A stretch of 64,000 nt of DNA from Achromobacter sp. MYb9 (GCF_002975275.1 NZ_PCOQ01000001.1:186001-250000), one strand, 5' to 3'; positions 17,879 to 26,320 are shown, numbered from the stretch's first letter. Program-made: numbers and translations. Notes: generated by a model from the sequence alone, not told the origin.

Positions 17879-20449
17879 ATGGAAGTTTCCCGTATCCGAG
17901 CTCTGCGCGGCCCTAATCTGTGGAGCAAGAACACCGCGATCGAGGCCATCGTTTCCTGCGCCGACGCCGAGTGCTCCATCGACAACCTGCCCGAGTTCGA
18001 AGCCCGCCTGCGCGCGCGGCTGCCGCAGATCGGCCTGATGCGCCCCGAGGGCCATCAAGATGCCGTCTCGATCGCCCACGTCTTGCAGATCGTCGCGCTG
18101 ACGATGCAGGCGCACGCCGGCTGCCCCGTCACCTTCGGCCGCACCTCCTCCACGATCGAACCCGGCGTGTTCCAGGTAGTGGTTGAATACAGCGAAGAGG
18201 AAGTCGGCAAGCTGGCGATGGAGCTGGCGCAAGCGCTGGTCCGCGCCGCGCTGGACGACACCCCGTTCGACTTCGCCGATGCGCTCAAGCGCCTGCGGGA
18301 ACTGGACGAAGACGTGCGCCTGGGACCCAGCACGGGTTCCATCGTGAACGCCGCCGTTGCCCGCAACATTCCCTACCGCCGCCTGACCCAGGGCAGCATG
18401 GTGCAGTTCGGCTGGGGCAGCAAGCAACGCCGCATCCAGGCCGCCGAAACCGACCGGACCAGCGCCATCTCCGAATCGATCGCGCAGGACAAGGACCTGA
18501 CCAAGATGCTGCTGGACGCCGCCGGCGTGCCGGTGCCGATGGGCCGCTCCGTGACATCGGCCGAGGAAGCCTGGGCCGCCGCGCAGGAGCTGGACGGCCC
18601 CGTGGTCGTCAAGCCGCGCGACGGCAGCCAGGGGCGCGGCGTGGCCGTGAACATCGAAACGCGCGAGCGCGTGATCCAGGCGTTCGAAGTGGCCGAAGAG
18701 ATCAGCTCGGAAGTGATTGTCGAACGCTACATCCCCGGCCACGATTTCCGCCTGCTGGTGGTGGGCGGCGCACTGGTCGCGGCATCGCGCCGCGATCCGC
18801 CCCAAGTCACGGGCGACGGCCAGCACACCATCCGGCAGCTGGTCGAACAGGTCAACGCCGACCCCTTGCGCGGCGATGGCCACGCGACGTCGCTGACCAA
18901 GATCCGGTTTGACGACATCGCCTTGGCAACGCTGAAAAAGCAGGGTTTCGACGCCGATTCCGTGCCACCCCCGGGCACCCTGATCTTCCTGCGCAACAAC
19001 GCCAATCTCAGCACCGGCGGTTCGGCCACCGACGTGACCGACGAGGTGCATCCCGAAATGGCGGCGCGCGCCGTGTCGGCGGCCCGCATGATCGGGCTGG
19101 ACATCTGCGGGGTGGACGTCGTGGCCGAGAGCGTGCAATACCCGCTGGAAGAGCAACATGGCGGCGTCGTGGAAGTGAACGCCGCGCCCGGCCTGCGCAT
19201 GCACTTGAACCCGTCGTTCGGCAAGGGCCGCGCGGTGGGCGACGCCATCATCGCCAACATGTACGCCGATGGCGACGACGGCCGCATTCCGGTCGTGGCC
19301 GTGGCCGGCACCAATGGCAAGACCACCACCGTGCGCCTGACCGCCCATCTGCTGGGCGCGGCCGGCAACCGCGTCGGCATGACGAATTCCGATGGCGTCT
19401 ACGTGGAGAACCTGCGCATCGACACCGGCGACTGCAGCGGCCCGCGCAGCGCCCGCAGCGTGCTCATGCACCCCGACGTGGATGCCGCGGTGTTCGAAAC
19501 GGCACGTGGCGGCATCCTGCGCGAAGGCCTGGCTTTCGACCGCTGCAACGTGGCCATCGTCACCAACATCGGCATGGGCGATCACCTGGGCCTGGGCTAC
19601 ATCAGCACGGTGGAAGACCTGGCCGTGGTCAAGCGCGTGATCGTGCAACACGTGCACCCGTCAGGCACCGCGGTACTGAACGCCGCCGACCCCATCGTGG
19701 CCGACATGGCCGCGAGCTGCCCGGGTTCAATCACCTACTTCGCCGAAGACCGCAACCATCCCGTGCTGGCCACCCATCGCGCGCAGGGCCTGCGTTCAGT
19801 CTACCGCGACGGCGATGACATCGTCGCGGCGCAAGGCGCGGACGAGGTCCGCCTGGCGCTACGCGACATCCCCCTCACGCGCAACGGCACAATCACGTTC
19901 CAGGTCGAAAACGCCATGGCATCCATCGCCGCCGCCTGGGCGCTGAATCTGGACTGGGACATCATCCGCCGCGGCCTGGTCACCTTCGTCAATGATGCCC
20001 AGACCGCGCCCGGACGCTTCAATGTGTTCGACCACCGCGGCGCCACGGTGATCGCGGACTACGGCCACAATCCCGACGCGATCCTTGCACTGGTGCGCGC
20101 CGTGGATGCCATGCCCGCCAAGCGCCGCTCGGTCGTCATCAGCGGGGCGGGCGACCGCCGCGATGAAGACATCCGCATGCAAACCGAGATCCTGGGCGCC
20201 GCGTTCGACGACGTGCTGCTGTATCAAGACCAATGCCAACGTGGCCGCGCCGACGGGGAAGTGCTGGCGCTGCTGCAGGAAGGCCTGGTCGGCGCGCCGC
20301 GCACGACGCACATCGAAGAGATCCACGGCGAGTTCCTGGCGATCGATACGGCGCTGGGACGCTTGGCGGCCGGTGACCTGTGCCTGATCCTGGTTGACCA
20401 GGTGGAAGCGGCGCTGGACCACATCGCCCGTCGCATCGCCGAGGGCTGA
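17879..20449 (+). CDS. cphA: Cyanophycin synthetase (second of tandem pair)
   Basis: An 856-residue cyanophycin synthetase with the same three-part layout as its upstream neighbour: N-terminal domain opening RIRALRGPNLWSKNTAIE, ATP-grasp region (VVVKPRDGSQGRGV, EVNAAPGLRMHL), and Mur-ligase-like domain with P-loop GTNGKT at 477-482. The RALRGPNLW opening and the ILREGLAFDRC stretch are typical of CphA. The two copies are clearly homologous but have diverged throughout. They share a transcript, and a strong terminator follows at 20482-20510. The second copy looks closer to the classical CphA. Confidence 0.9.
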   Translation: MEVSRIRALRGPNLWSKNTAIEAIVSCADAECSIDNLPEFEARLRARLPQIGLMRPEGHQDAVSIAHVLQIVALTMQAHAGCPVTFGRTSSTIEPGVFQVVVEYSEEEVGKLAMELAQALVRAALDDTPFDFADALKRLRELDEDVRLGPSTGSIVNAAVARNIPYRRLTQGSMVQFGWGSKQRRIQAAETDRTSAISESIAQDKDLTKMLLDAAGVPVPMGRSVTSAEEAWAAAQELDGPVVVKPRDGSQGRGVAVNIETRERVIQAFEVAEEISSEVIVERYIPGHDFRLLVVGGALVAASRRDPPQVTGDGQHTIRQLVEQVNADPLRGDGHATSLTKIRFDDIALATLKKQGFDADSVPPPGTLIFLRNNANLSTGGSATDVTDEVHPEMAARAVSAARMIGLDICGVDVVAESVQYPLEEQHGGVVEVNAAPGLRMHLNPSFGKGRAVGDAIIANMYADGDDGRIPVVAVAGTNGKTTTVRLTAHLLGAAGNRVGMTNSDGVYVENLRIDTGDCSGPRSARSVLMHPDVDAAVFETARGGILREGLAFDRCNVAIVTNIGMGDHLGLGYISTVEDLAVVKRVIVQHVHPSGTAVLNAADPIVADMAASCPGSITYFAEDRNHPVLATHRAQGLRSVYRDGDDIVAAQGADEVRLALRDIPLTRNGTITFQVENAMASIAAAWALNLDWDIIRRGLVTFVNDAQTAPGRFNVFDHRGATVIADYGHNPDAILALVRAVDAMPAKRRSVVISGAGDRRDEDIRMQTEILGAAFDDVLLYQDQCQRGRADGEVLALLQEGLVGAPRTTHIEEIHGEFLAIDTALGRLAAGDLCLILVDQVEAALDHIARRIAEG

Positions 20450-20481
20450 TCCTGCGGCATCCCTGGCCGTTGCGGTCATGC

Positions 20482-20510
20482 AAACGGGGCGCCTGGGCGC
20501 CCCGTTTTCT
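20482..20510 (+). terminator. Rho-independent terminator of the cphA operon
   Basis: A 12-bp perfect stem (AAACGGGGCGCC at 20482-20493 paired with 20496-20507) is followed by TTTTCTT. It lies 32 bases after the second synthetase stop. The small lipoprotein gene on the other strand ends just beyond it. Confidence 0.9.
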
Positions 20511-20522
20511 TGCCCGCCGGCG

Positions 20523-20642
20523 TCAGCCGCGGGACGCCTCGACGGGCGCTGTCGCCTGGTACTTGTCCGTTACGTGGGTGCACCCCACCGCCGCCATGGC
20601 GGCCAGCGTCAGCAAAATAGCGCTGCAAAGTCGTTGCGTCAT
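20523..20642 (-). CDS. Small lipoprotein (39 residues)
   Basis: A 39-residue entericidin-sized protein starting MTQRLCSAILLTLAAM with the lipobox AVGC, so a very short mature lipoprotein (about 21 residues, CTHVTDKYQATAP...) is predicted. The start at 20642 is supported by a purine-rich GGGAGAGG site about 8 bases upstream; the longer frame upstream has no leader character. It is convergent with the cphA operon. Small lipoproteins of this kind are common and usually uncharacterised. Confidence 0.65.
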   Translation of the reverse strand: MTQRLCSAILLTLAAMAAVGCTHVTDKYQATAPVEASRG

Positions 20643-21012
20643 GCGTGCCCTCTCCCTTCCTAGTTGATGAACCGCGCAGCGGCTTCCGCCACGACTATAC
20701 CGGGGCGCGTCCGCGACAGCCAGCGCAGCAAGGCCACGTGGACGCCGCACCTCCCGTTACCAGCCCCGATCAAAAGGGGACAAAACATTGCAAGAATGTA
20801 ACTGCCCGATCTAGTACGGCTGCGCTGCCCGCCCGTCGGAGAATGGCCAGGATCTTGCGCTTTGCCCCGTTACATTTGTCCACAGCCACGTTTGACAGGC
20901 CCGTTGTGGGGCTCGTACGGTAAAGGCTAGCTGATCAGTGTCCAACTCAACCGCGATTGCAGGACTTATAGGCCATAAGCCTTGTGTCGCACGCAGATAG
21001 AGAGAGGTCACC
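20643..21012. other. 370-base non-coding stretch upstream of csbD-like gene
   Basis: No gene is seen here. It should hold the leftward promoter of the small lipoprotein gene and the rightward promoter of the csbD-like cluster. It contains an inverted repeat, AATGTAAC at 20795-20802 and GTTACATT at 20869-20876. The second arm extends as GTTACATTTGTCC, and GGACAAA also occurs at about 20779, just left of the first arm. No clear sigma-factor hexamers were recognised. Confidence 0.4.
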
Positions 21013-21213
21013 ATGAATAACGACATCATCGCCGGCAAGTGGAAGCAACTGACCGGCAAGGCCAAAGCGGCCTGGGGTGAACTCACCGACGACGAGTTGA
21101 CCCGTACCGAAGGCAACGCCGAACGCCTCGCTGGCTTGATCCAGGAGCGTTACGGCAAGACCAAGGAAGAAGCGCAAAAGGAAGTCCGGGATTTCTTCGA
21201 CCGCAATCCCTGA
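21013..21213 (+). CDS. CsbD-family stress protein
   Basis: A 66-residue hydrophilic protein with the CsbD pattern: IIAGKWKQLTGKAKAAWGEL followed by an acidic helix and a final EVRDFFDRNP. A GAGAGAGGT ribosome site precedes the ATG. CsbD proteins are induced under general stress in many bacteria; the molecular role is unknown. It leads a short cluster with a DUF1328 membrane protein and a BON-domain protein, all of the type seen in envelope or osmotic stress regulons. Confidence 0.85.
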   Translation: MNNDIIAGKWKQLTGKAKAAWGELTDDELTRTEGNAERLAGLIQERYGKTKEEAQKEVRDFFDRNP

Positions 21214-21258
21214 ATCCGCCCACCGCCTTGATCGGTCGAATCTACTGGAGAAGCTGAC

Positions 21259-21423
21259 ATGTTGCACTACGCCGTTGTTTTCTTCGTTATCGCGATCATC
21301 GCGGCGGTTCTCGGCTTCGGTGGCATTGCCGCCGGCGCCGCGGGTATCGCCAAGGTCCTGTTCTTCGTATTCCTGGTGCTGGCGCTCTTGTCCATCCTGA
21401 GCGGCGCCCTACGGAAAAAATAG
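21259..21423 (+). CDS. DUF1328 (YtjA-like) small membrane protein
   Basis: A 54-residue gene: ATG at 21259, TAG at 21421-21423. The product opens [20 protein letters not shown], continues through a Gly/Ala-rich turn to a second hydrophobic helix ([15 protein letters not shown]), and ends GALRKK. Two helices with a [14 protein letters not shown] link are the hallmark of DUF1328. A CTGGAGAAG site lies just upstream. It sits between the CsbD and BON genes on the same strand and probably shares their regulation. Confidence 0.85.
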   Translation: MLHYAVVFFVIAIIAAVLGFGGIAAGAAGIAKVLFFVFLVLALLSILSGALRKK

Positions 21424-21519
21424 GACACGTTGATAGATAGAACGCGTAACCCGAAAGAGTCCTGCACGACCGCGTCGTCCCTGGACGGCGCCCCGAACAC
21501 TGAGTTTCAAGGAGGAACT

Positions 21520-21858
21520 ATGGAAATTCGCAAGCTGATCGCCGCCGCCGCACTGGGAACAGGCGCTGTCTTCACTTCCATGGCTTTTGCGGCCGATGAC
21601 GGCAAGCCCAAGCAGTCCGTGGGCGAATATGCCTCCGATGCAACCGTGACCACGAAAATCAAGGCCGCCTTCGTCGCCGACAAGCAACTGAGCGCCCTGG
21701 ACATCGCGGTCGAGACCAACAATGGCGTCGCCACGCTGACCGGCACGGTGGGCACGTCGGCCGAGGCCGATCACGCCGCCACCGTGACGCGCGGCGTGGA
21801 AGGCGTCAAGCAGGTCATGAACAACATCAAGGTCGACCCCGCCAAGAACAAGCGGTAA
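21520..21858 (+). CDS. BON-domain periplasmic protein
   Basis: A 112-residue protein with a signal peptide (about 1-25, ending AFAA) and one BON domain (about 40-108), including TVTTKIKAAFVADKQL, NGVATLTGTV and VKQVMNNIKV. The start at 21520 is fixed by AAGGAGGA at 21509-21516; a frame opening 30 codons upstream has no such site. BON proteins (OsmY, DolP type) bind phospholipid or protect the envelope. It closes the stress-type cluster and is followed by a strong terminator. Confidence 0.9.
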   Translation: MEIRKLIAAAALGTGAVFTSMAFAADDGKPKQSVGEYASDATVTTKIKAAFVADKQLSALDIAVETNNGVATLTGTVGTSAEADHAATVTRGVEGVKQVMNNIKVDPAKNKR

Positions 21859-21894
21859 GGCCGGCATCGTTTCCGACTGAGGCCTAGAGAGCCA

Positions 21895-21935
21895 GCGGCG
21901 CCTGTGTACGACACAGGCGCCGCTTTCGTTTTGGG
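21895..21935 (+). terminator. Rho-independent terminator after BON gene
   Basis: A 13-bp perfect stem (GCGGCGCCTGTGT at 21895-21907, partner at 21911-21923) with a 3-base loop is followed by TTTCGTTTT. It ends the csbD-DUF1328-BON cluster and separates it from the convergent phzF-like gene. Confidence 0.92.
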
Positions 21936-21998
21936 CTTCGGAGTGCCGAATCGGCGCGCCGGCTCCGGTTCGGCACGCATGTGTTCGGCACGCAAGCC

Positions 21999-22874
21999 TT
22001 AGAGGGTGATCGACCCCCGGCCGATCTCGAGCGCGCGGCCGCCCACCTGGATGCGGCCATCGGCCAGCACGTCCAACAGCAACCGGCAGGGCCGGCCCAT
22101 CTGATCGCCCTGCTCGACCAGGATGCTGGCCGGCAGCGGACGTTGATTGTGGACCAGCCAGCCGCCCAGGTTGGCGCAAGCCGACCCCGTGCCCGCATCC
22201 TCGTCCACGCCGCCTCCCGCCTTGGCAAAGAAGTAGCGGGCCACCACCACCTGGCGCGCATCCTGCACGCGGCGGCCTTCATCGAAGGCGAACACATACA
22301 GCGTCTTGCGGCCCAGGCTGCTGGTCTGCCAGCGGTGCAGTTTCGAGGCGTCGGGCGCCGCGCGGCGCACGGCCTCGACGCTAGCCAGCGGCACCAGCAA
22401 TTGGTCCGCGCCGGTATCCACCCAGATTGGCTCGCCCAACAGGTCATCGGCATCCAGGCCGACCAGGCCGGCGATCTCGGCGCGGTCCAGTTCGGGTGGC
22501 GCCGTGCGCACGCCATCGGGGCATGGCGCCGTGAAGGTCCAGGCATCCCCCCGGGCTTGTACCGGCACCACCCCGGCTTTGAACTCAAGCGTCAGCGCGT
22601 CGCCGGTTTTGCGCAGGTCGCGCACCACTTGCGAGGTGCCGATGGTGGGATGCCCGGCGAACTTCATTTCGTAGCCGGGCGTGAAGATGCGCACGCGCGC
22701 ATCCGCGCGGTCCGACGGCAGAATGAAGGTGGTTTCGGAAAGGTTGAACTGCGCCGCCAGGTTCAGCATGGTGGCGTCGTCCATGCCGCGCGCGTCTTCA
22801 AACACGCAAAGCTGGTTGCCGCTGAAAGTGGTGGACGCGAAAACGTTAAGCAGGCGAAACGCGTAGGAAGTCAT
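21999..22874 (-). CDS. PhzF-family isomerase
   Basis: A 291-residue protein of the PhzF/diaminopimelate-epimerase fold. PhzF of phenazine synthesis isomerises a dihydro-hydroxyanthranilate, but most family members have unknown substrates. The family catalytic Glu lies in FNLSETTF (E47), and the FAGHPTIGT and DEDAGTGSACANLG motifs are present. The start was taken at MTSYAFRLLNVF (22874), which gives the standard N-terminus; the frame runs 16 codons further upstream. No phenazine genes occur nearby, so a phenazine role is not supported. Confidence 0.88.
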   Translation of the reverse strand: MTSYAFRLLNVFASTTFSGNQLCVFEDARGMDDATMLNLAAQFNLSETTFILPSDRADARVRIFTPGYEMKFAGHPTIGTSQVVRDLRKTGDALTLEFKAGVVPVQARGDAWTFTAPCPDGVRTAPPELDRAEIAGLVGLDADDLLGEPIWVDTGADQLLVPLASVEAVRRAAPDASKLHRWQTSSLGRKTLYVFAFDEGRRVQDARQVVVARYFFAKAGGGVDEDAGTGSACANLGGWLVHNQRPLPASILVEQGDQMGRPCRLLLDVLADGRIQVGGRALEIGRGSITL

Positions 22875-22960
22875 GAAAAACGTCTGGAAAAAGGCAGCCG
22901 GCCGGTCCGGCGGGGCTTCCAATGTATCGCAGCGCCCCGCGTCGGACCATCAAGCCGTTC

Positions 22961-24364
22961 TTACCAGATCGCAAAGAAAAACACCCAGGCCATGCAGAAC
23001 GGCGCCAGTCCCGCCGCCAGCACGAGCCAGGCGGCGGCCTTGCGCCATCCTTGGGATTGACGCTGCGTCAGCAAACGCGCGAACAGGCGCAAGGTCCACA
23101 ACACCGCCAGGGTCAGCAAGGTGAAGCGCACCGGGCCGGCCCAGGCGGCTTGCACGCCCTCGTGCTTGAGCAGGTTGATCGTGGTGGCGGACAGGCCCAG
23201 GAACACGCCGATGCCAGCCGACGGGATCAGGCCCTGGGCCAGCTTGTGCACGCCGGGACGGATCCAGCGCGTGACGGGCGCGCCCGGCTGCTCCGCGGCC
23301 GGCGCCAGGCGGTCGGCGATCCACAGCGACAGGAAGCTTGCGCCGCCAACGATGACCGTGGCGCCGACGACGAACAGCAAGATGCCCGCGCCGTCCAGCC
23401 ACGAGAAGCTGTCGTTCACGTCCGGATAGTGCGTCAGGATGAACCAGGGCGCGTTGTCCATCAACGGCCACATGATGTCGTGTTCCACCAGCCAGGTGGC
23501 GGCCCATTGCTTGGCGGTCACGTACCAGGGGCTGGCGCTCCAGAGGAACGCGCCGATCGCGATGCCCATCAGCCCGAAGCACAGCAATGCGGTCTGCCAT
23601 GCGTCGCCGTCCGCGACGTGCACGATCTCTTCTTCGGGCGAACGCGGAGTCAGTGCGATCGCGCCGCGATAGCCGCTGCAACGCCCGCAGACGTGGCAAT
23701 CGCCCGCGCCCTTCATGTGGCGCAGCGGCACCAACGGCGCGCAGTTGATGGGTTCGATCCGGATGACCGGATGGCGCCACTTCTCTTCGTCGACCTTGAA
23801 GTGCCACGGCGCCAGCTTGGCCAGCAGGTTGAACACGCCGTTGACGGGACACAGGTACTTGCACCACACCCGCTTGCTGCGGCCATAGCGCCAGCCGACG
23901 ATCATGGCGGCGACGGTGGACCCGCCAAGCACGGCCAGCACCGCCAGCGGATACTGGTACACGCTGACCAACTGGCCGTAGACCGTCGTCAGCGCGAAGG
24001 CCACGAACGGCCAGCCGCCCCAGCGCATCCATTTGGGAATCGCACGGCCCTGCCCGCGCTCGCTGGCCCATTCGGTCAGCATGCCTTCGGGACAGAGCCA
24101 GCCACACCAGGCGCGGCCCAGGATAGGCATCGAGATCAGCACGAACGGCCACCAGACGCCCCAGAAGGCAAACTGCGCGACGATCGTCAGGTTGTTGAAG
24201 ACCGATGCCGTGTTGTCGGGCAAAGGCAGGATCGCGGGCACGATCAGAAGAAACGCGTACAACGCGACAATGCCCCACTGCAGCTTGCGCAACAGCGGGG
24301 CATGGTCACGGAGGAAATCGGCGATCCGGGAGGTCACCCTCCCGAGTACAGCAGCCATGTTCAC
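22961..24364 (-). CDS. ftrD: FtrD: polyferredoxin-like membrane protein of ferrous iron uptake
   Basis: A 467-residue inner-membrane protein with several helices and iron-sulfur cysteine motifs: GRAWCGWLCPEG, VWCKYLCPVN and CHVCGRCSG. In the Bordetella FtrABCD system the D component is a membrane ferredoxin-like protein thought to re-cycle electrons for the periplasmic redox step during ferrous iron import. It is the last gene of the leftward ftrABCD operon, 33 bases after ftrC. The name follows the gene order P19 / cupredoxin / FTR1 / polyferredoxin, which matches that system exactly. Confidence 0.88.
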   Translation of the reverse strand: MNMAAVLGRVTSRIADFLRDHAPLLRKLQWGIVALYAFLLIVPAILPLPDNTASVFNNLTIVAQFAFWGVWWPFVLISMPILGRAWCGWLCPEGMLTEWASERGQGRAIPKWMRWGGWPFVAFALTTVYGQLVSVYQYPLAVLAVLGGSTVAAMIVGWRYGRSKRVWCKYLCPVNGVFNLLAKLAPWHFKVDEEKWRHPVIRIEPINCAPLVPLRHMKGAGDCHVCGRCSGYRGAIALTPRSPEEEIVHVADGDAWQTALLCFGLMGIAIGAFLWSASPWYVTAKQWAATWLVEHDIMWPLMDNAPWFILTHYPDVNDSFSWLDGAGILLFVVGATVIVGGASFLSLWIADRLAPAAEQPGAPVTRWIRPGVHKLAQGLIPSAGIGVFLGLSATTINLLKHEGVQAAWAGPVRFTLLTLAVLWTLRLFARLLTQRQSQGWRKAAAWLVLAAGLAPFCMAWVFFFAIW

Positions 24365-24397
24365 ACCTTCATTGTTCAGTCCGGCATCACGTCGGAA

Positions 24398-25249
24398 TCA
24401 GGATGCGCGCTGGGCGGCCACCGGGGCGCGGGCGGACTTATTGCCCACCCAGCGCAGCAGCGCCCAGACCACGATCCAATAAGCCACCCACAGCAAGACC
24501 GAGATCAGTGCCGGCAGCGCGCGGTAGCCGGCGAAGTCGGCCAGGACCTTGCCAAAACCGGTGCTGTCGCTCAAGAGCCATGAGCTGTCCCAGACCGGGT
24601 CGACGATGGTCGGCAGCACGTCCAGCGAAATCAAGTGGTCCAGGCCGCCCACCAGCAGCGAACCCGCCAACAGCAGCAGCAGGATTTCGGTGACGCGGAA
24701 AAAGCGGCGCCAGGTAATCAGCTTGCCGCCCAACTGCAGCAGCCAGAACGTCAGCAAGGCCACCGCGAAGCCGGCGACGCCAGCCAGCGCCAGCATCAGC
24801 ATGTCGCTGCCGCCTTCGCCCGCCGACACGGTGCCGTACAGGAACACCACGGTTTCGCTGCCTTCACGCGCCACGGCGATGGCCACCAGCACGAACAGCC
24901 CCCACCAATTGTCGTTGGCCACGGAACTGCGCGCCCCGCTTTCCAATTCGCCTTTCAGCGTGCGGCCGTGCTTCTTCATCCACACGACCATCTGCACGAC
25001 CAGCGCGCACGCCGCCAGCGACATGATGGCCTGGAACCATTCCTGGCCCTCGTCGCTCAGCCAGGACGACACGCCCAGCAGCACCAGCGCCAGCGCGACG
25101 GCCAGCCCCAGACCGGCCGCTACGCCGCCCCACAGATAGTTCAGCCCGCGCTTGCCTTCGGGCGTGGAGCGCAGCCAGGTGTACAAAATGCCCACCACCA
25201 GCATGGCTTCGACGCTTTCACGCCAGACGATAAAAAGGACCTGTTCCAT
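24398..25249 (-). CDS. ftrC: FtrC: FTR1-family iron permease
   Basis: A 283-residue polytopic permease with both REXXE iron-binding signatures: RESVE at residues 10-14 and REGSE at 128-132. Seven or so hydrophobic helices are visible. This family imports ferric iron produced by periplasmic oxidation of ferrous iron; here the partner would be the cupredoxin and P19 proteins encoded upstream. It begins 13 bases after the ftrB stop and precedes ftrD, so the four genes form one operon. Confidence 0.92.
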   Translation of the reverse strand: MEQVLFIVWRESVEAMLVVGILYTWLRSTPEGKRGLNYLWGGVAAGLGLAVALALVLLGVSSWLSDEGQEWFQAIMSLAACALVVQMVVWMKKHGRTLKGELESGARSSVANDNWWGLFVLVAIAVAREGSETVVFLYGTVSAGEGGSDMLMLALAGVAGFAVALLTFWLLQLGGKLITWRRFFRVTEILLLLLAGSLLVGGLDHLISLDVLPTIVDPVWDSSWLLSDSTGFGKVLADFAGYRALPALISVLLWVAYWIVVWALLRWVGNKSARAPVAAQRAS

Positions 25250-25262
25250 GTATTGCTACCGC

Positions 25263-25622
25263 TTATTCCTTGGGCTTGACGACCAGGGTGCCTTTCACGC
25301 TCTGGTGAAAGTCATCAAAGAAGGGATACTCGCCGGGACGGGAAATGGTGATCACCACGAACGATTTCACCCCCGGGCCCAGCACTTTTTCCTTGCGCAG
25401 CGGAATGCTCTCGAATTCCACCGGCTCGTTGCTCTCGTTGATGAGCTCGATCTTGAAACGGCCGGCGGGCACTTCAAGCGTCGCCGGCTCGAAGGTGCCG
25501 TCCGGCTTGAACCGCAGCGTGAACGTCGGCAGTTCGTCCGCCTGCGCGGGCGCCATGCCGGCAAATACGGCCAGGCCGATCAGCACGGCGGCAGCAACGC
25601 GATGCAGGCGGCGCACGATCAA
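25263..25622 (-). CDS. ftrB: FtrB: periplasmic cupredoxin-like protein
   Basis: A 119-residue secreted protein with a signal peptide ending near AQADEL and a cupredoxin-type beta fold (FKIELINESNEPVEFESIPL, SRPGEYPFFDDFHQSVKGTL). The likely start is the TTG at 25622, which overlaps the ftrA stop as TTGA and sits about 6 bases after AAAGGCGG; a GTG two codons later (25616) is the alternative. The longer frame upstream only covers the end of ftrA. In FtrABCD, FtrB is the predicted oxidase partner of FtrA, preparing iron for FtrC. Confidence 0.85.
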   Translation of the reverse strand: MIVRRLHRVAAAVLIGLAVFAGMAPAQADELPTFTLRFKPDGTFEPATLEVPAGRFKIELINESNEPVEFESIPLRKEKVLGPGVKSFVVITISRPGEYPFFDDFHQSVKGTLVVKPKE

Positions 25623-26155
25623 TATCCGCCTTTCTTGCCGGTGCCGGCGTAGACGAATTCGTACTCCAGCTCGAACGGTTCGAACCACGGGCCCACGCCG
25701 GTTTCCTTGTCGACGTGGCGGCCGAAGTGAGCCATCTTGTTTTCGGACGGCGGCAAAATCGAATACTTCAGCTTGTACTTGCCCGGGCCTTCCAGCTTGA
25801 CGTTGTCGCCATAGTGCGGGCCGTCGTTGGCGACCATGGGCATGAAGGTGCCCTTCTGCACGTTCTGGCTACCGACCTTCTGGATCTCGAAATTCACGAC
25901 CAGGTAGGGCACCCATTCGCCTTCGGGGAAACCGGTCTTGTTGCCCGCGGTGGCGTGGATATCGGCCTCAAGGTGGACGTCGGAATCCTTGGCGGGACGC
26001 ATCATCCCGGGCGGGTCCATTTCGATCGGCTGCAGATAGACCGCGCCGACTTCCATGCCGCCCTTCTCAACCGGCTTGCCGATGGGGTATTCGGCCGCTT
26101 GCGCGGCGGATACGCTCAGAGCGACGATGGCCAGCGCCAAGGCTTTCTTGATCAT
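25619..26155 (-). CDS. ftrA: FtrA: P19-type periplasmic iron-binding protein
   Basis: A 178-residue protein with a signal peptide (1-20, ending AQA) and the P19/Tp34 beta fold: EMDPPGMMRPAKDSDVHLEADIHA, with conserved Met, Asp and His residues that bind copper and iron in this family. The start at 26155 follows AGGA about 9 bases upstream; an upstream extension of 37 codons is non-coding promoter DNA. It is the first gene of ftrABCD. In Bordetella the system is iron- and pH-responsive. The upstream region is AT-rich, but no strong Fur box could be read. Confidence 0.88.
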   Translation of the reverse strand: MIKKALALAIVALSVSAAQAAEYPIGKPVEKGGMEVGAVYLQPIEMDPPGMMRPAKDSDVHLEADIHATAGNKTGFPEGEWVPYLVVNFEIQKVGSQNVQKGTFMPMVANDGPHYGDNVKLEGPGKYKLKYSILPPSENKMAHFGRHVDKETGVGPWFEPFELEYEFVYAGTGKKGGY

Positions 26156-26316
26156 GTGCAAAATCCTCGAGACACAAATGAATGGCGGTTCCGATAAAAC
26201 TAAACAAGAACCGTTTTCATTAATGTAACCAAAAAAACTGACATATCCCTGAACCTCAAGGGCCAAAAAGGGGCGGATTATTGCGTTCAGTCAAAGGGCG
26301 GCAGGGCCGGCGCGGG
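26156..26316 (-). promoter_or_regulatory. Probable ftrABCD promoter region
   Basis: The stretch 26180-26240 is distinctly AT-rich within GC-rich DNA, with ggttacattaatgaaaac and gtttagttttatcgg on the minus strand upstream of ftrA. This is the only room for the operon promoter. A 15-base Fur palindrome of good quality was not found, so Fur control here rests on knowledge of the Bordetella system, not on a visible site. Confidence 0.4.
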
Positions 26317-26320
26317 CAAC

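Noticed and set aside
17852-19657. Minus-strand open frame of 601 codons
   Set aside because: Antisense to the second synthetase; no domain or start signal.
21999-22874. Phenazine biosynthesis
   Set aside because: A lone PhzF-family gene without phzA-G neighbours; most family members are unrelated to phenazines.
26156-26266. 37-codon extension of ftrA
   Set aside because: It covers AT-rich promoter DNA and would hide the signal peptide; the ATG at 26155 has a good ribosome site.
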